Shown piece after piece: positions 9,820-17,623 of a DNA stretch of 64,000 nucleotides (its first letter is position 1; each line of letters opens with the position of its first letter). Source of the DNA: Hungatella sp. UBA5385 (lineage in GTDB: Bacteria; Bacillota; Clostridia; Lachnospirales; Lachnospiraceae); assembly GCA_002409995.1 (NCBI GenBank), contig DHOR01000040.1, forward strand, positions 359,338 to 423,337. Direction: 5' to 3'. A program made the translations under genes and the position numbers. The notes under the pieces are model-generated. The model did not search any database and was not told the origin of the DNA. It saw only the letters and a program-made list of their open reading frames with translations.

Positions 9820-10023
9820 CATTTGTAAACCCAAAATGCCGATTCTTACTAATTGACGCCTAGCTCAGCTAGGTGGGCAACCTCAATCAAACATCTGCCT
9901 TCCACTCAATTAAGGAGGCGTGACATCCGCTTGACAATATTGGAATCCCAAATGTCATACTGTAGGTTCAAAAAAGGTAAGAGTGTCGAACATTCCAGGA
10001 AATACAACACATTTATTTCTATG
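9820..10023 (-). ncRNA. ssrS: 6S RNA (regulator of sigma-A RNA polymerase)
   Basis: 6S RNA mimics an open promoter and binds housekeeping RNA polymerase. A promoter (10030-10058) and a terminator (9793-9819) frame a transcript of about 200 nt with no convincing coding frame. It folds as a rod with the 6S plan. The outer arm pairs TTGTA with TACAA, CCTGG with TTGGG, AATGTTCGA with TCGGCATT, and CTTAC with GTAAG. Then comes a large central bubble whose 5' side is CTTTTTT and whose 3' side holds the hairpin CCTAGCTGAGCTAGG. The upper arm is opened by AACCT with AGGTT and ACAT with ATGT. The GAACCTACA and GGTTGCCCACCTA words are, as I recall, usual in Clostridia 6S. Exact ends are estimated. This gene explains most of the 379-bp gap 9725-10103. 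Confidence 0.82.
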
Positions 10024-10029
10024 AATTAT

Positions 10030-10058
10030 AGTATACACTATCTTTTTTATTTTTTCAA
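10030..10058 (-). promoter_or_regulatory. Sigma-A promoter of the 6S RNA gene
   Basis: On the minus strand: -35 TTGAAA (10053-10058), 17-bp spacer, -10 TATACT (10030-10035). The predicted start is near 10023. The rest of the gap up to 10103 is AT-rich and shows nothing else. Confidence 0.75.
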
Positions 10059-10103
10059 GTTCCTTTTCCTGTCAGATTTTTAACTATGCATTTAAAAGCT
10101 TGT

Positions 10104-10910
10104 TCAGGCTCGTAAAAGCTGCTGTTCTAAATCCAAATCAAAAAGCTGATATACTTGATATTCTCTGTCAAAGATATATCCCAGCTTCTCCGCAAGGCTT
10201 GCAGCCTGAAGACTGTCCGCATCCCAGCTTGGATAGATTCCCTGCTCCAGACAGGCAAGTATGAGTCTTGCACTGCAGGCAAGAGCCAGACCTTTCCTCT
10301 GGTAATCTTTTCTTGTACCAACTTTGATCTCTATCATTCCACGGCTGATTCCATAAGCTGAACAGGCTGCTGCCAGATGTCTGCCTTTCATAGCAGCAAA
10401 TCCTAAGCCATCTCTTTCATAATCTTCGGCCGTCTCATAGTTGGTGCAGAAATCATGACTCCATTCTTCCTTCATAGCCAGCTCATAGATTCTCTTATCA
10501 ATTGGCTTAATCCGGAATCCTTCCGGCAGGTTTTTGCTGTATTTTAAAAGAGTTTCTTCAGAAAAATTATTCTTATCCTGCTTCATGGCATACCGTGACA
10601 CAATTCTATATTCTCCCGGAAATGTATCCTCCAGCCATTCTGCCCACCGCTCATCAGAGGGTGTAATAAAATCGTGGCTGCAGTGCCTGTAAAGCAGTGA
10701 TTTAAGTTCCATAGCCTGCTCCCCTTTGGGGCAAATGCCAAAAAGGAAACAGAAGTCACCAAGGTGAATAACACAATATGCCGGATTCTCAAGTTCAGGA
10801 ACCCAGACTCTTCCCATACTTCCTTCTGCTGCTGAACGTACCAGAACGCCGTCTGCTCCACTGCACATCTCTCTGATGATCTGTCTTTTTTCTCTTCCCA
10901 GTTCAATCAT
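10104..10910 (-). CDS. GNAT-fold N-acetyltransferase
   Basis: A 268-residue protein whose C-terminal half (about 140-250) has the GNAT acetyl-CoA site: IEIKVGTRKDYQRKGLALAC contains the beta-4 strand and the R/Q-x-x-G-x-G/A type turn (YQRKGLA). The N-terminal half is of the kind found in the GNAT_acetyltran (DUF3749-like) group of Firmicutes. The acceptor substrate is unknown. GGAGG lies six bases before the ATG. It stands alone between the 6S gene and a HAD phosphatase on the same strand. Confidence 0.85.
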   Translation of the reverse strand: MIELGREKRQIIREMCSGADGVLVRSAAEGSMGRVWVPELENPAYCVIHLGDFCFLFGICPKGEQAMELKSLLYRHCSHDFITPSDERWAEWLEDTFPGEYRIVSRYAMKQDKNNFSEETLLKYSKNLPEGFRIKPIDKRIYELAMKEEWSHDFCTNYETAEDYERDGLGFAAMKGRHLAAACSAYGISRGMIEIKVGTRKDYQRKGLALACSARLILACLEQGIYPSWDADSLQAASLAEKLGYIFDREYQVYQLFDLDLEQQLLRA

Positions 10911-11027
10911 ATTGTCCTCCTTCTGGTTCTATGTCTCTTTCACCTCAGGCATCGGTATTATGTTATAGTAAATCATAGCAGCCGGTATGTAATAAGCCGG
11001 TCTGCCGATGACACTCAGTATAGCACA

Positions 11028-11672
11028 CTATAATAATTTCTGCAAATCAAAAACTGTCTCCGCCAGATGATCTGCTCCAGCTTCCACAAGCTCCTCTCTG
11101 CTGCCATATCCATACAAAACTCCAATGCTTTCCATGCCGGTTTCCTTCGCTCCCAACACATCATGCTTCCTGTCTCCAATCATAATCACTTTGGATAAAT
11201 CCGTAATCTGATTTTCCTGAAGCACATAGCGGATCACATCTGCTTTCTTCACTCTGGTCTCTTCAAAATCAGCCCCGCCCATAAAAGTAAAATAGGAATC
11301 CAGCTTAAAATGTTTTAAAATTCTTCTCACAAACACTTCAGGCTTGGAAGAAGCAACATACAGCTTGCTCCCGGAATCTCTTAAATGACCCAGCACCTGA
11401 TCAATACCATCATAAACTTCATTCTCAAATATGCCCCTGTCCTTAAAATACTCTCTAAAAACAGTAACTGCCCTATCTGCATCTTCTGCAGTAAATCCAT
11501 AATATTCTATAAAGCTGTCCTTTAAAGGAGGACCTATAAAGCAGACAAGCCGGTTTAAATCTTCTTCCTCAATTCCAAATGCGCGAAGAGCATACTGAAC
11601 AGACTTTGTAATGCCTTCCCCCGGATCAGTCAATGTTCCGTCTAAATCAAACAGTAAGTATTCTTTCTTCAT
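11028..11672 (-). CDS. HAD-family phosphatase, phosphoglycolate phosphatase-like
   Basis: A 214-residue haloacid dehalogenase-fold hydrolase of subfamily IA. Motif I is LLFDLDGTLTDPGEG near the N-terminus, motif II is VASSKPE, and motif IV is IMIGDRKHDVLGA. The cap domain lies between motifs I and II. Such enzymes remove phosphate from small molecules such as phosphoglycolate or 5'-nucleotides; the substrate cannot be fixed from sequence. The start is the ATG at 11672, five bases after GGGAGG; a GTG two codons upstream overlaps that site and is less likely. Confidence 0.9.
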   Translation of the reverse strand: MKKEYLLFDLDGTLTDPGEGITKSVQYALRAFGIEEEDLNRLVCFIGPPLKDSFIEYYGFTAEDADRAVTVFREYFKDRGIFENEVYDGIDQVLGHLRDSGSKLYVASSKPEVFVRRILKHFKLDSYFTFMGGADFEETRVKKADVIRYVLQENQITDLSKVIMIGDRKHDVLGAKETGMESIGVLYGYGSREELVEAGADHLAETVFDLQKLL

Positions 11673-11882
11673 ATCCACCTCCCGGATTTTGCCCCAATTA
11701 TCTCATTTTGAGGAAAGGAAGTCAATGTTTTAGATGTGAAATTTCTGTGTGGTATCTTCTGGTATAGTATGAATTTTAATTGTTGCAAAAGAAGATGAAA
11801 AAGGTTATATTTATTAAGTATTTGCATTTTGTATACAGCTTATTAATAGCTATAGCAGCATCTTACAGAAAGAAGGTTTTAT

Positions 11883-12854
11883 ATGATTCACATTGCTCAA
11901 GATGGCAGCGGAGATTTTACAACAATTGAAGATGGATTAAACAGCCTTCCAGCTGATTTAAACATTCGCCCCACTCTTTTTATCCACAAAGGCATTTATA
12001 AGGAGCGGCTCACAATTGACAGACCCTATGTAACATTCTTAGGTGAGGATTCTGCTGAAACCATCATTACATACGATCTCTATGCCCGTATGCCTATGGA
12101 GGACGGTATAAAACGGGGAACATTCCGTTCCTACTCGTTTTTTATTGATACTCATGATTTTACTGCCAGAAATATCACCTTTGAAAACAGTGCCGGAATG
12201 GGAAAAGAGATGGGACAAGCACTTGCTCTCTATGCAGACGGTGACAGGCTGTTCTTTGATAACTGCCGTTTTCTTGGCAGTCAGGATACCATTTTCACAG
12301 GTCCTCTTCCCCCTAGGGAGATAGAGCCTAATGGTTTTATCGGTCCAAAGCAGCACTCCCCCAGAATCAACGGACGCCATTTCTATAAAAACTGCTATAT
12401 AGAAGGGGATATTGATTTTATCTTTGGAAGTGCAACTGCTTATTTTGAAGGCTGCACCCTATTCTCTAAGAACACAGGAAGTCCTATTAACAGCTATGTA
12501 ACTGCGGCCTCCACACCGGAAGGCCAGGAGTACGGTTATGTGATGAACCGCTGCCGTTTTACCAGCAACTGCCCTCCTGAAAGTGCCTACCTTGGCAGAC
12601 CATGGAGAGAATACGCAAAAACAGTGTTGATTAACTGCTATATGGATGATCATATCTGTAAAGAAGGCTGGCATGACTGGAATAAGCCTCATGCTCATTC
12701 TACTGCTTTTTATGCTGAATATGGAAGTACAGGTCCGGGAGCAACTATGAAGTATCGTCCTGACTGGATTCACAGACTGAAGGAGGAGGAGCTTCCTCAC
12801 TATGAAAGAGATATGGTTTTAGCTGGAAATGATGGATGGAATCCTGAAATTTAA
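11883..12854 (+). CDS. Pectinesterase (pectin methylesterase, CE8), without a signal peptide
   Basis: A 323-residue right-handed beta-helix enzyme that removes methyl groups from homogalacturonan. The active-site residues of the family are all present: Gln in MGQALAL, Gln-Asp in GSQDTIF, Asp in DIDFIFGSA and Arg-Trp in LGRPWREY. It begins directly at the first beta strand (MIHIAQDGSGDFTTIEDG), so it has no secretion signal and should work inside the cell on imported methylated oligogalacturonides. It is one of few plus-strand genes here. The TAA stop lies inside the palindromic repeat that follows. No other pectin genes are adjacent except possibly the YhcH-type gene. Confidence 0.94.
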   Translation: MIHIAQDGSGDFTTIEDGLNSLPADLNIRPTLFIHKGIYKERLTIDRPYVTFLGEDSAETIITYDLYARMPMEDGIKRGTFRSYSFFIDTHDFTARNITFENSAGMGKEMGQALALYADGDRLFFDNCRFLGSQDTIFTGPLPPREIEPNGFIGPKQHSPRINGRHFYKNCYIEGDIDFIFGSATAYFEGCTLFSKNTGSPINSYVTAASTPEGQEYGYVMNRCRFTSNCPPESAYLGRPWREYAKTVLINCYMDDHICKEGWHDWNKPHAHSTAFYAEYGSTGPGATMKYRPDWIHRLKEEELPHYERDMVLAGNDGWNPEI

Positions 12855-12902
12855 AAATGGGGTTCGACCCTTTGTATCAAAGGGTCGAACCCCATTTTTA
12901 AA
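12850..12902. repeat. Palindromic repeat copy 1 (GGTTCGACCC family), bidirectional terminator-like
   Basis: A perfect palindrome with arms 12850-12874 and 12878-12902 around a TAT loop; the core arm is GGGGTTCGACCCTTTG. It lies between the convergent pectinesterase and YhcH genes and has A/T runs on both sides, as a two-way terminator would. Further copies are at 18647-18699, 28842-28886 and 32428-32478. Confidence 0.9.
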
Positions 12903-12923
12903 AAACAGAATAATTCGAATTAT

Positions 12924-13388
12924 TTAAACTTCTTTGATTTTTACAATAACTTTCTTAACAGGTGCAGGAGTTCCGGCTGCAGCTTTTGGCTTATGGCCAT
13001 CCCACGGATTAAATATCATATATTCTCCGGCCTTTACAACTACCTTTAAGCCAGGATTCTCATTGTCATAAAATGCGACATCTTTTTCTTCGTTATATGG
13101 TACATTCTCTTTCAGCTCATCAATAGGGGCATAAGTCATAGTCTCACTGCCTTTGATCACATACTGAATATCTGTGTAATTCTGATGAGTTTCGTACTTT
13201 GCTTCCTCCCATGGAATCGTTGTGTACTCTACTACGTTGGCAAAAACATTCTTGCCTTCAATTTCATATTTACCCGGTTCCAGATTCTCTAAATCTGTAT
13301 TCTTAAGGAAATCTACTGCTTTGGCATATCTGCCTTCCATCCCCAGACCTTTGTAAAAATCCAGGTTCTTCGCTGAATCATAAATCAT
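12924..13388 (-). CDS. YhcH/YjgK/YiaL (DUF386) family cupin protein
   Basis: A 154-residue cupin-fold protein of the family that includes the beta subunit of evolved beta-galactosidase and YhcH of sialic acid operons. Family marks are YTTIPWEEAKYETHQNYTDI and the closing IFNPWDGHKPKA, with His and Glu residues placed to bind a metal. Members are thought to act on sugars or sugar acids, some as anomerases. Its convergent neighbour is the pectinesterase, so a role in sugar use is possible but unproven. AGGAG precedes the ATG by nine bases. Confidence 0.9.
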   Translation of the reverse strand: MIYDSAKNLDFYKGLGMEGRYAKAVDFLKNTDLENLEPGKYEIEGKNVFANVVEYTTIPWEEAKYETHQNYTDIQYVIKGSETMTYAPIDELKENVPYNEEKDVAFYDNENPGLKVVVKAGEYMIFNPWDGHKPKAAAGTPAPVKKVIVKIKEV

Positions 13389-13461
13389 AATTCTATTCTC
13401 CTTTTATGTATCATATTGTGTCGCTGACCGGGTCATTTCTAACTGCACAGCCAACCCATAT

Positions 13462-13491
13462 AGTATACACCAAAAACAGAATATTCTACAA
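13462..13491 (-). promoter_or_regulatory. Probable promoter of the YhcH-family gene
   Basis: Minus strand: -35 TTGTAG (13486-13491), 18-bp spacer, -10 TATACT (13462-13467), about 70 bp before the ATG. Confidence 0.5.
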
Positions 13492-13494
13492 TCC

Positions 13495-14358
13495 TTATTT
13501 AAAAAATTCGTGATTACCATGCTGGAACAGATACGTTAAGTGGGAATCAAACCAGCTGACCGCTCCGCTTCTGGAACCCTGGCGGTACATAAAATATAAA
13601 GCCCCCTCTGAGTAATCCTCTCCCTGTAATGCACGATCTACACTTTCTATGGTATCAGCCGTTACCTTCACGGAATTAATTCTGCCATTGGAAACAGGGG
13701 AAAACTGAGAGGTTTCATATACAACTCCTCTAACAGTGTTGGGAAACTTGCCGCTTTTCATACGGTTTAAAATCACATTTGCAACCAGAATTTTGCCTTT
13801 GTTATCGCAGATTCCTGCCTCTGCCTGAACAATCTTTAGAAGAACCTGATAGTCATCATCAGAAACATATACTGCTCTGGCTGCCCTCTCTTCCTCCAGG
13901 CGCCTCTGCTCTTCTTCGGCTACCCTTCTGGCTTCTTCATCAATTCTTCGCTGCTCCTCTTCCTGAGCAATCTGATTTTGTATTTCTACTATCTCCGCTT
14001 TTGATTCCTTTATAATTTCCTGTTTTTCCAAAACGTCCTTTTCCAACAGATTACCGGCTAATAATTGCCCCTGTATTTTTGCTTCTGTAGGCTGGACTTG
14101 TATTTTTGCTTCCGTAACAGGTTCCTCTTCTTCGATTAGCTCTTCTGACAAGTCTTCCAGAGCAGGGGTTTCCGCAAATGCTGTAAGTGCATTTTTCCCG
14201 CTGCCTCCAAAACCTGCAGATGTAAATGCCACAACCGTAATGACCACAGCTCCTGCCATAAATACAGCAGACGAACGGTACATTCTCTTAGTGACCTTTA
14301 CAGTCAGCCCCCGGAAGAACTGACAGATGTGTCGAAGAAATGAGTGTAATGTAAGCAT
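13495..14358 (-). CDS. SleB/CwlJ-type cell wall hydrolase with coiled-coil linker
   Basis: A 287-residue exported protein. Residues about 28-52 form a membrane segment or signal after a basic start. Residues about 95-165 are rich in E, K, Q and R (EEEQRRIDEEARRVAEEEQR) and should form a coiled coil. Residues 170-287 are the Hydrolase_2 domain of spore cortex-lytic SleB/CwlJ: LLKIVQAEAGICDNKGKILV, VILNRMKSGKFPNTV, YETSQFSPV and the C-terminal ALYFM. The conserved Glu of QAEAG is present. It may act in germination or in vegetative wall turnover; the sequence does not decide. Its own promoter is at 14446-14475. Confidence 0.9.
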   Translation of the reverse strand: MLTLHSFLRHICQFFRGLTVKVTKRMYRSSAVFMAGAVVITVVAFTSAGFGGSGKNALTAFAETPALEDLSEELIEEEEPVTEAKIQVQPTEAKIQGQLLAGNLLEKDVLEKQEIIKESKAEIVEIQNQIAQEEEQRRIDEEARRVAEEEQRRLEEERAARAVYVSDDDYQVLLKIVQAEAGICDNKGKILVANVILNRMKSGKFPNTVRGVVYETSQFSPVSNGRINSVKVTADTIESVDRALQGEDYSEGALYFMYRQGSRSGAVSWFDSHLTYLFQHGNHEFFK

Positions 14359-14445
14359 ACATACTCCTCTTTCTTTCCTATAATCTCACTTCAGACTGAT
14401 TCAGGCAAAAACCTGTAACAGCCTTTTTTTCAGGTGACGTTCGTA

Positions 14446-14475
14446 ATTATAGAGGAGCCGCAATAAAAAAGTCAA
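14446..14475 (-). promoter_or_regulatory. Sigma-A promoter of the SleB-type hydrolase gene
   Basis: Minus strand: -35 TTGACT (14470-14475), 18-bp spacer, -10 TATAAT (14446-14451). The 5' leader of about 80 nt can form a small hairpin (CACCTG with CAGGT) but matches no riboswitch I know. Confidence 0.75.
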
Positions 14476-14682
14476 TGGGGATTTAACAAATTTGTGATAT
14501 TTTCAAATCTCCATTTTCCTGCTTTTAATTTTTAAGTGCACATTGCATTATAAAAGGGCATGTTTACGCTTTTTCTTTGTACTATATGTCTATTTACATT
14601 TTACAAATATATTACATTTCTGTTAAATATCCCACTGTCCCTTTTTTGTCCTTTCCTTCGTTCTCTGTTTTATGTAAACCAA
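14476..14682. other. AT-rich intergenic stretch
   Basis: With the promoter and leader above, this makes a 324-bp gap between the hydrolase gene and ybaK. It is AT-rich, has no coding frame with a ribosome site and no clear terminator. I see nothing further in it. Confidence 0.6.
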
Positions 14683-15150
14683 TTACACGATAGAAGCAAA
14701 CGTTCCATGGACATAAGAGATTAGCTCTTGTGGGGAAATAATGATTTGTTGGCCCCTAATTCCGGCACTAATGGCGATCTCATCATACAAAATAGCTGTT
14801 TCTTCGACAAAAGTGGGGAACTGTTTCTTCATCCCTATAGGGGAGCAGCCACCTCTGATGTATCCGGTCACTGCCTGCAAATCCTTCATATGGATCATTT
14901 CCACCTTCTTATCACCTGCTGCTTTCGCTGTTTTCTTTAAATTTAGCTCTGCATCTACAGGTATACAGCATACAAGATAACCTGTTTTCTCACCTTTTAA
15001 AACCAATGTTTTATAAACAGTATCATGATCCATTCCTAACTGATCGGCTGCATGACTGCCTGACAAATCATTTTCATCCACTTCATATTCTGTCATCTTA
15101 TAAGAAATCCCGGCTTTATCTAAAAGCCGCATTGCATTTGTTTTTGTCAT
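14683..15150 (-). CDS. ybaK: Cys-tRNA(Pro)/Cys-tRNA(Cys) deacylase YbaK/EbsC
   Basis: A 155-residue editing enzyme that hydrolyses cysteine wrongly attached to tRNA(Pro). It spans the whole YbaK fold: TKTNAMRLLDKAGISY at the start, the catalytic Lys in VYKTLVLKG, the binding loop GYIRGGCSPIGMKKQFPTF, and the end ISAGIRGQQIIISP. Length is usual for the family. It is the only translation-quality gene in this block, followed on the same strand by nothing closely spaced. Confidence 0.95.
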   Translation of the reverse strand: MTKTNAMRLLDKAGISYKMTEYEVDENDLSGSHAADQLGMDHDTVYKTLVLKGEKTGYLVCCIPVDAELNLKKTAKAAGDKKVEMIHMKDLQAVTGYIRGGCSPIGMKKQFPTFVEETAILYDEIAISAGIRGQQIIISPQELISYVHGTFASIV

Positions 15151-15193
15151 AATGTTGTCTCACTCCATATTTATGTTCTCGCGTATAATCCAC

Positions 15194-15691
15194 TTATTTA
15201 GCCAGGTCCTCCAGCTGCTGACCGCTGACTCTATATACTGTCCACTCATCCATAGGCACTGCTCCCTTGGATTTATAGAATTCAATGCTTGGTGTATTCC
15301 AGTCAAGGCACCACCACTCAAGACGTCCACAACCCCGCTCTACAGCAATTTCCGCCAGTTTTTTTAGAAATAAAGTTCCGTAACCAAAACCGCGAAATTC
15401 TGGTTTTACATACAAATCCTCCAGATAAATCCCTGCTTTCCCTAAAAATGTGGAAAAGTTATGGAAAAACAGAGCAAATCCCACGGGTTTTCCCCCTATT
15501 TCTCCAATTAATACCTCCGCCTTCTCCTTCTCAAAAATCCATTCCTTCAGCAGCTCCTCTGTAGCAACCACCTGATCTTCCATTTTCTCATATTCCGCAA
15601 GCTCTTTAATGAGTTGAAGAATCAGTGCTGTATCTGTACTAAGAGCATATCTGATTGTTAAAATATCACTGGTTTTTACTGATTGTGACAT
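15194..15691 (-). CDS. GNAT N-acetyltransferase, diamine acetyltransferase-like
   Basis: A 165-residue single-domain GNAT enzyme. The acetyl-CoA pocket is seen in LEDLYVKPEFRGFGYGTLFLKKL (residues about 90-112, with the R-G-x-G-x-G turn) and the C-terminal block RLEWWCLDWNTPSIEFYKSKGA. This arrangement is typical of spermidine/spermine acetyltransferase-like members, but polyamine specificity is inference. AGAGG lies before the ATG. The gene ends 43 bp from ybaK and may be cotranscribed with it. Confidence 0.88.
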   Translation of the reverse strand: MSQSVKTSDILTIRYALSTDTALILQLIKELAEYEKMEDQVVATEELLKEWIFEKEKAEVLIGEIGGKPVGFALFFHNFSTFLGKAGIYLEDLYVKPEFRGFGYGTLFLKKLAEIAVERGCGRLEWWCLDWNTPSIEFYKSKGAVPMDEWTVYRVSGQQLEDLAK

Positions 15692-15744
15692 AATCTTCTG
15701 CCTCTCTTCTTTATTCTCTTTCTTCTATATTAATATAACACGTT

Positions 15745-15773
15745 TTGACAACGGGGAAAACCTTAAGTATAAT
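15745..15773 (+). promoter_or_regulatory. Perfect sigma-A promoter reading toward the 3' end of leuD (antisense)
   Basis: Plus strand: -35 TTGACA (15745-15750), exactly 17 bp, -10 TATAAT (15768-15773). No plus-strand gene follows: the next one in that direction is more than 1.9 kb away and has its own leader. Transcription would start near 15780, cross the weak hairpin at 15801-15850 and then run antisense into leuD. Confidence 0.7.
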
Positions 15774-15805
15774 CAATAAATTTAATGTATGATCAATAAA
15801 TTAAT
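15767..15805 (+). repeat. 20/19-bp tandem duplication overlapping the -10 element
   Basis: GTATAATCAATAAATTTAAT (15767-15786) is followed at once by GTATGATCAATAAATTAAT (15787-15805). The two units differ by one substitution and one base of length. The first unit holds the TATAAT of the plus-strand promoter; the second holds TATGAT at the same place. Confidence 0.8.
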
Positions 15806-15850
15806 GAGGATGCCGCAAAATTTTGTAATCTTACAGTACCCTCATGTTAA
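15801..15850. terminator. Possible terminator hairpin of leuCD and of the antisense transcript
   Basis: TTAATGAGG (15801-15809) can pair with CCTCA and TTAA (15840-15850) with a TG bulge and a 30-nt inner loop that holds a small hairpin. T-rich sequence follows on the plus strand. It is a weak call. Confidence 0.35.
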
Positions 15851-15860
15851 TGATTAATTA

Positions 15861-16346
15861 TTATTTTTTATTAATAGAAGCGATCAAACCTCCGGCAGAG
15901 ATAATCTCCTGCATAAATGGTGGAAATGCCTGTCCCTGATAAGACTGACCTGTTGTCTCATTGGTAATCATACCGCTGTCAAAATCTACAGACACTTGAT
16001 CCCCTGCCTTAATTGCCTTAGCAGCTTCCGGACACTCTATAATAGGAAGTCCGATATTAATGGCATTGCGGTAGAAAATTCTGGCAAAGGTTTCTGCGAT
16101 GACACAGCTGATACCTGCACATTTGATCACCAGCGGCGCATGTTCTCTGGAAGAGCCGCAGCCAAAGTTCTTATTGGCTACAATAATATCGCCTTCCTTG
16201 ACTGTTTTAACAAAATCCTTGTCAATATCCTCCATACAGTGCTTGGCAAGCTCATATCCATCGGTAATATTCAAATATCTGGCAGGAATGATAACATCTG
16301 TATCCACATTATCTCCATATTTAAAAACTGATCCATATGCTTTCAT
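15861..16346 (-). CDS. leuD: 3-isopropylmalate dehydratase small subunit LeuD
   Basis: With LeuC it isomerises 2-isopropylmalate to 3-isopropylmalate in leucine synthesis. The 161 residues include KYGDNVDTDVIIPARYL, the substrate loop NKNFGCGSSREHAPLVIK and AGISCVIAETFARIFYRNAINIGLP, all hallmarks of the small subunit. It is the short form usual in Clostridia and archaea. An AGGAGG site lies eight bases before the ATG, and the gene follows leuC by 11 bp. Confidence 0.96.
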   Translation of the reverse strand: MKAYGSVFKYGDNVDTDVIIPARYLNITDGYELAKHCMEDIDKDFVKTVKEGDIIVANKNFGCGSSREHAPLVIKCAGISCVIAETFARIFYRNAINIGLPIIECPEAAKAIKAGDQVSVDFDSGMITNETTGQSYQGQAFPPFMQEIISAGGLIASINKK

Positions 16347-16357
16347 GTTATGTCCTC

Positions 16358-17623
16358 CTATAATCCCAGTTCTTCTGGTGCTGATATTTTACCTGTAATC
16401 GCACTGGCTGCAGCGATTGCCGGACTTGCCAGATAAACCTCTGAATCCACATGTCCCATACGGCCCACAAAGTTACGGTTAGTTGTGGAAATGCACCGCT
16501 CTCCGGCAGCAAGAATTCCCATATAACCGCCTAAGCATGGCCCACAGGTAGGTGTGCTGACTACAGCTCCTGCTTCGATGAAGATTTCAAGCAATCCTTC
16601 CCCCATAGACTGAAGATAGATTTCCTGAGTGGCAGGAATCACGATACAACGTACATTTTTCGCCACTTTTCTGCCTTTCATAACAGCAGCTGCAATTCTC
16701 ATATCCTCAAGACGGCCGTTAGTACAGGAACCGATGACTGCCTGGTCAACCTTAACATCATCAAATGAGCCAATGGTCTTTGTATTCTCAGGAAGGTGAG
16801 GGAATGATATGGTTGGCTTTAACTGAGATAAATCAATGATATAAACTTCATCATACTCTGCATCCTCATCAGCCTCATATATCTTATACTCTTTCTTAGA
16901 ATGATCCTTCATATACTTAACAGATTCCTCATCAACTGGGAAAATGCCATTTTTACCCCCTGCCTCAATTGCCATATTACAGATGGTAAATCTGTCATCC
17001 ATGGATAAATGCTGAATCCCCTCTCCCACGAATTCCATAGACTTATAAAGTGCACCATCAACGCCGATCATACCAATAATATGTAAAATAATATCTTTTC
17101 CGCCAACCCATTTGGAAGGTTTTCCAACCAGTTCAAACTTTAACGCAGAAGGCACCTTAAACCATGCCTTGCCAGTCACCATTCCTGCAGCCATATCTGT
17201 ACTTCCCACACCTGTGGAAAATGCGCCAAGTGCACCATAGGTACAGGTATGAGAATCTGCGCCAATGACAGCATCCCCTGCAACAACTAGTCCTTTTTCT
17301 GGAAGCAGTGCATGTTCAATTCCCATCTGTCCTACATCAAAATAATTGGTAATCTCATGCTCACTTGCAAAATCACGGCAGCATTTGCAGTTTTCTGCTG
17401 ATTTAATGTCTTTATTGGGGATAAAATGATCCATAACCAAGGCTATCTTATCCTTATCAAATACTGTTTTCTTATCAAGCTTCTGCATTTCCTGAATGGC
17501 AACCGGAGAAGTGATATCATTTCCCAAAACCAGATCCAAATCTGCCTCTATTAATTGTCCTGCTTTTACTTCGTCAAGCCCTGCGTGGGCTGCCAATATC
17601 TTCTGGGTCATTGTCATTCCCAT
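16358..17623 (-). CDS. leuC: 3-isopropylmalate dehydratase large subunit LeuC
   Basis: A 421-residue aconitase-family subunit. The cysteines that hold the 4Fe-4S cluster are visible in GSCTNGR and in TCGPCLGGY. MGIEHALLPEKG, VIGADSHTCTYGALGAF and GRMGHVDSEVYLASPAIAAA are further family blocks. The reading frame extends 19 codons upstream, but the ATG at 17623 lies nine bases after AGGAGG and begins the conserved MTMTQKILAAHAG. LeuA and LeuB are not in the window. A related enzyme, 2,3-dimethylmalate dehydratase, is an alternative but less likely beside ilvCN. Confidence 0.95.
   Translation of the reverse strand: MGMTMTQKILAAHAGLDEVKAGQLIEADLDLVLGNDITSPVAIQEMQKLDKKTVFDKDKIALVMDHFIPNKDIKSAENCKCCRDFASEHEITNYFDVGQMGIEHALLPEKGLVVAGDAVIGADSHTCTYGALGAFSTGVGSTDMAAGMVTGKAWFKVPSALKFELVGKPSKWVGGKDIILHIIGMIGVDGALYKSMEFVGEGIQHLSMDDRFTICNMAIEAGGKNGIFPVDEESVKYMKDHSKKEYKIYEADEDAEYDEVYIIDLSQLKPTISFPHLPENTKTIGSFDDVKVDQAVIGSCTNGRLEDMRIAAAVMKGRKVAKNVRCIVIPATQEIYLQSMGEGLLEIFIEAGAVVSTPTCGPCLGGYMGILAAGERCISTTNRNFVGRMGHVDSEVYLASPAIAAASAITGKISAPEELGL

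Noticed and set aside
9845..9960. Hairpin CCTAGCTGAGCTAGG with flanking words taken at first for an IS200/IS605 end
   Set aside because: Pairing of the flanking arms, the central bubble, the promoter and the terminator fit 6S RNA much better, and no transposase frame exists.
9853..10083. 76-residue open frame on the plus strand
   Set aside because: It is antisense to the 6S RNA gene, has no ribosome binding site and no recognisable protein features.
12850..12902. tRNA gene or tRNA fragment suggested by GGTTCGACCC
   Set aside because: The word is part of a perfect palindrome; there is no D-arm, anticodon arm or acceptor stem around any of the four copies.
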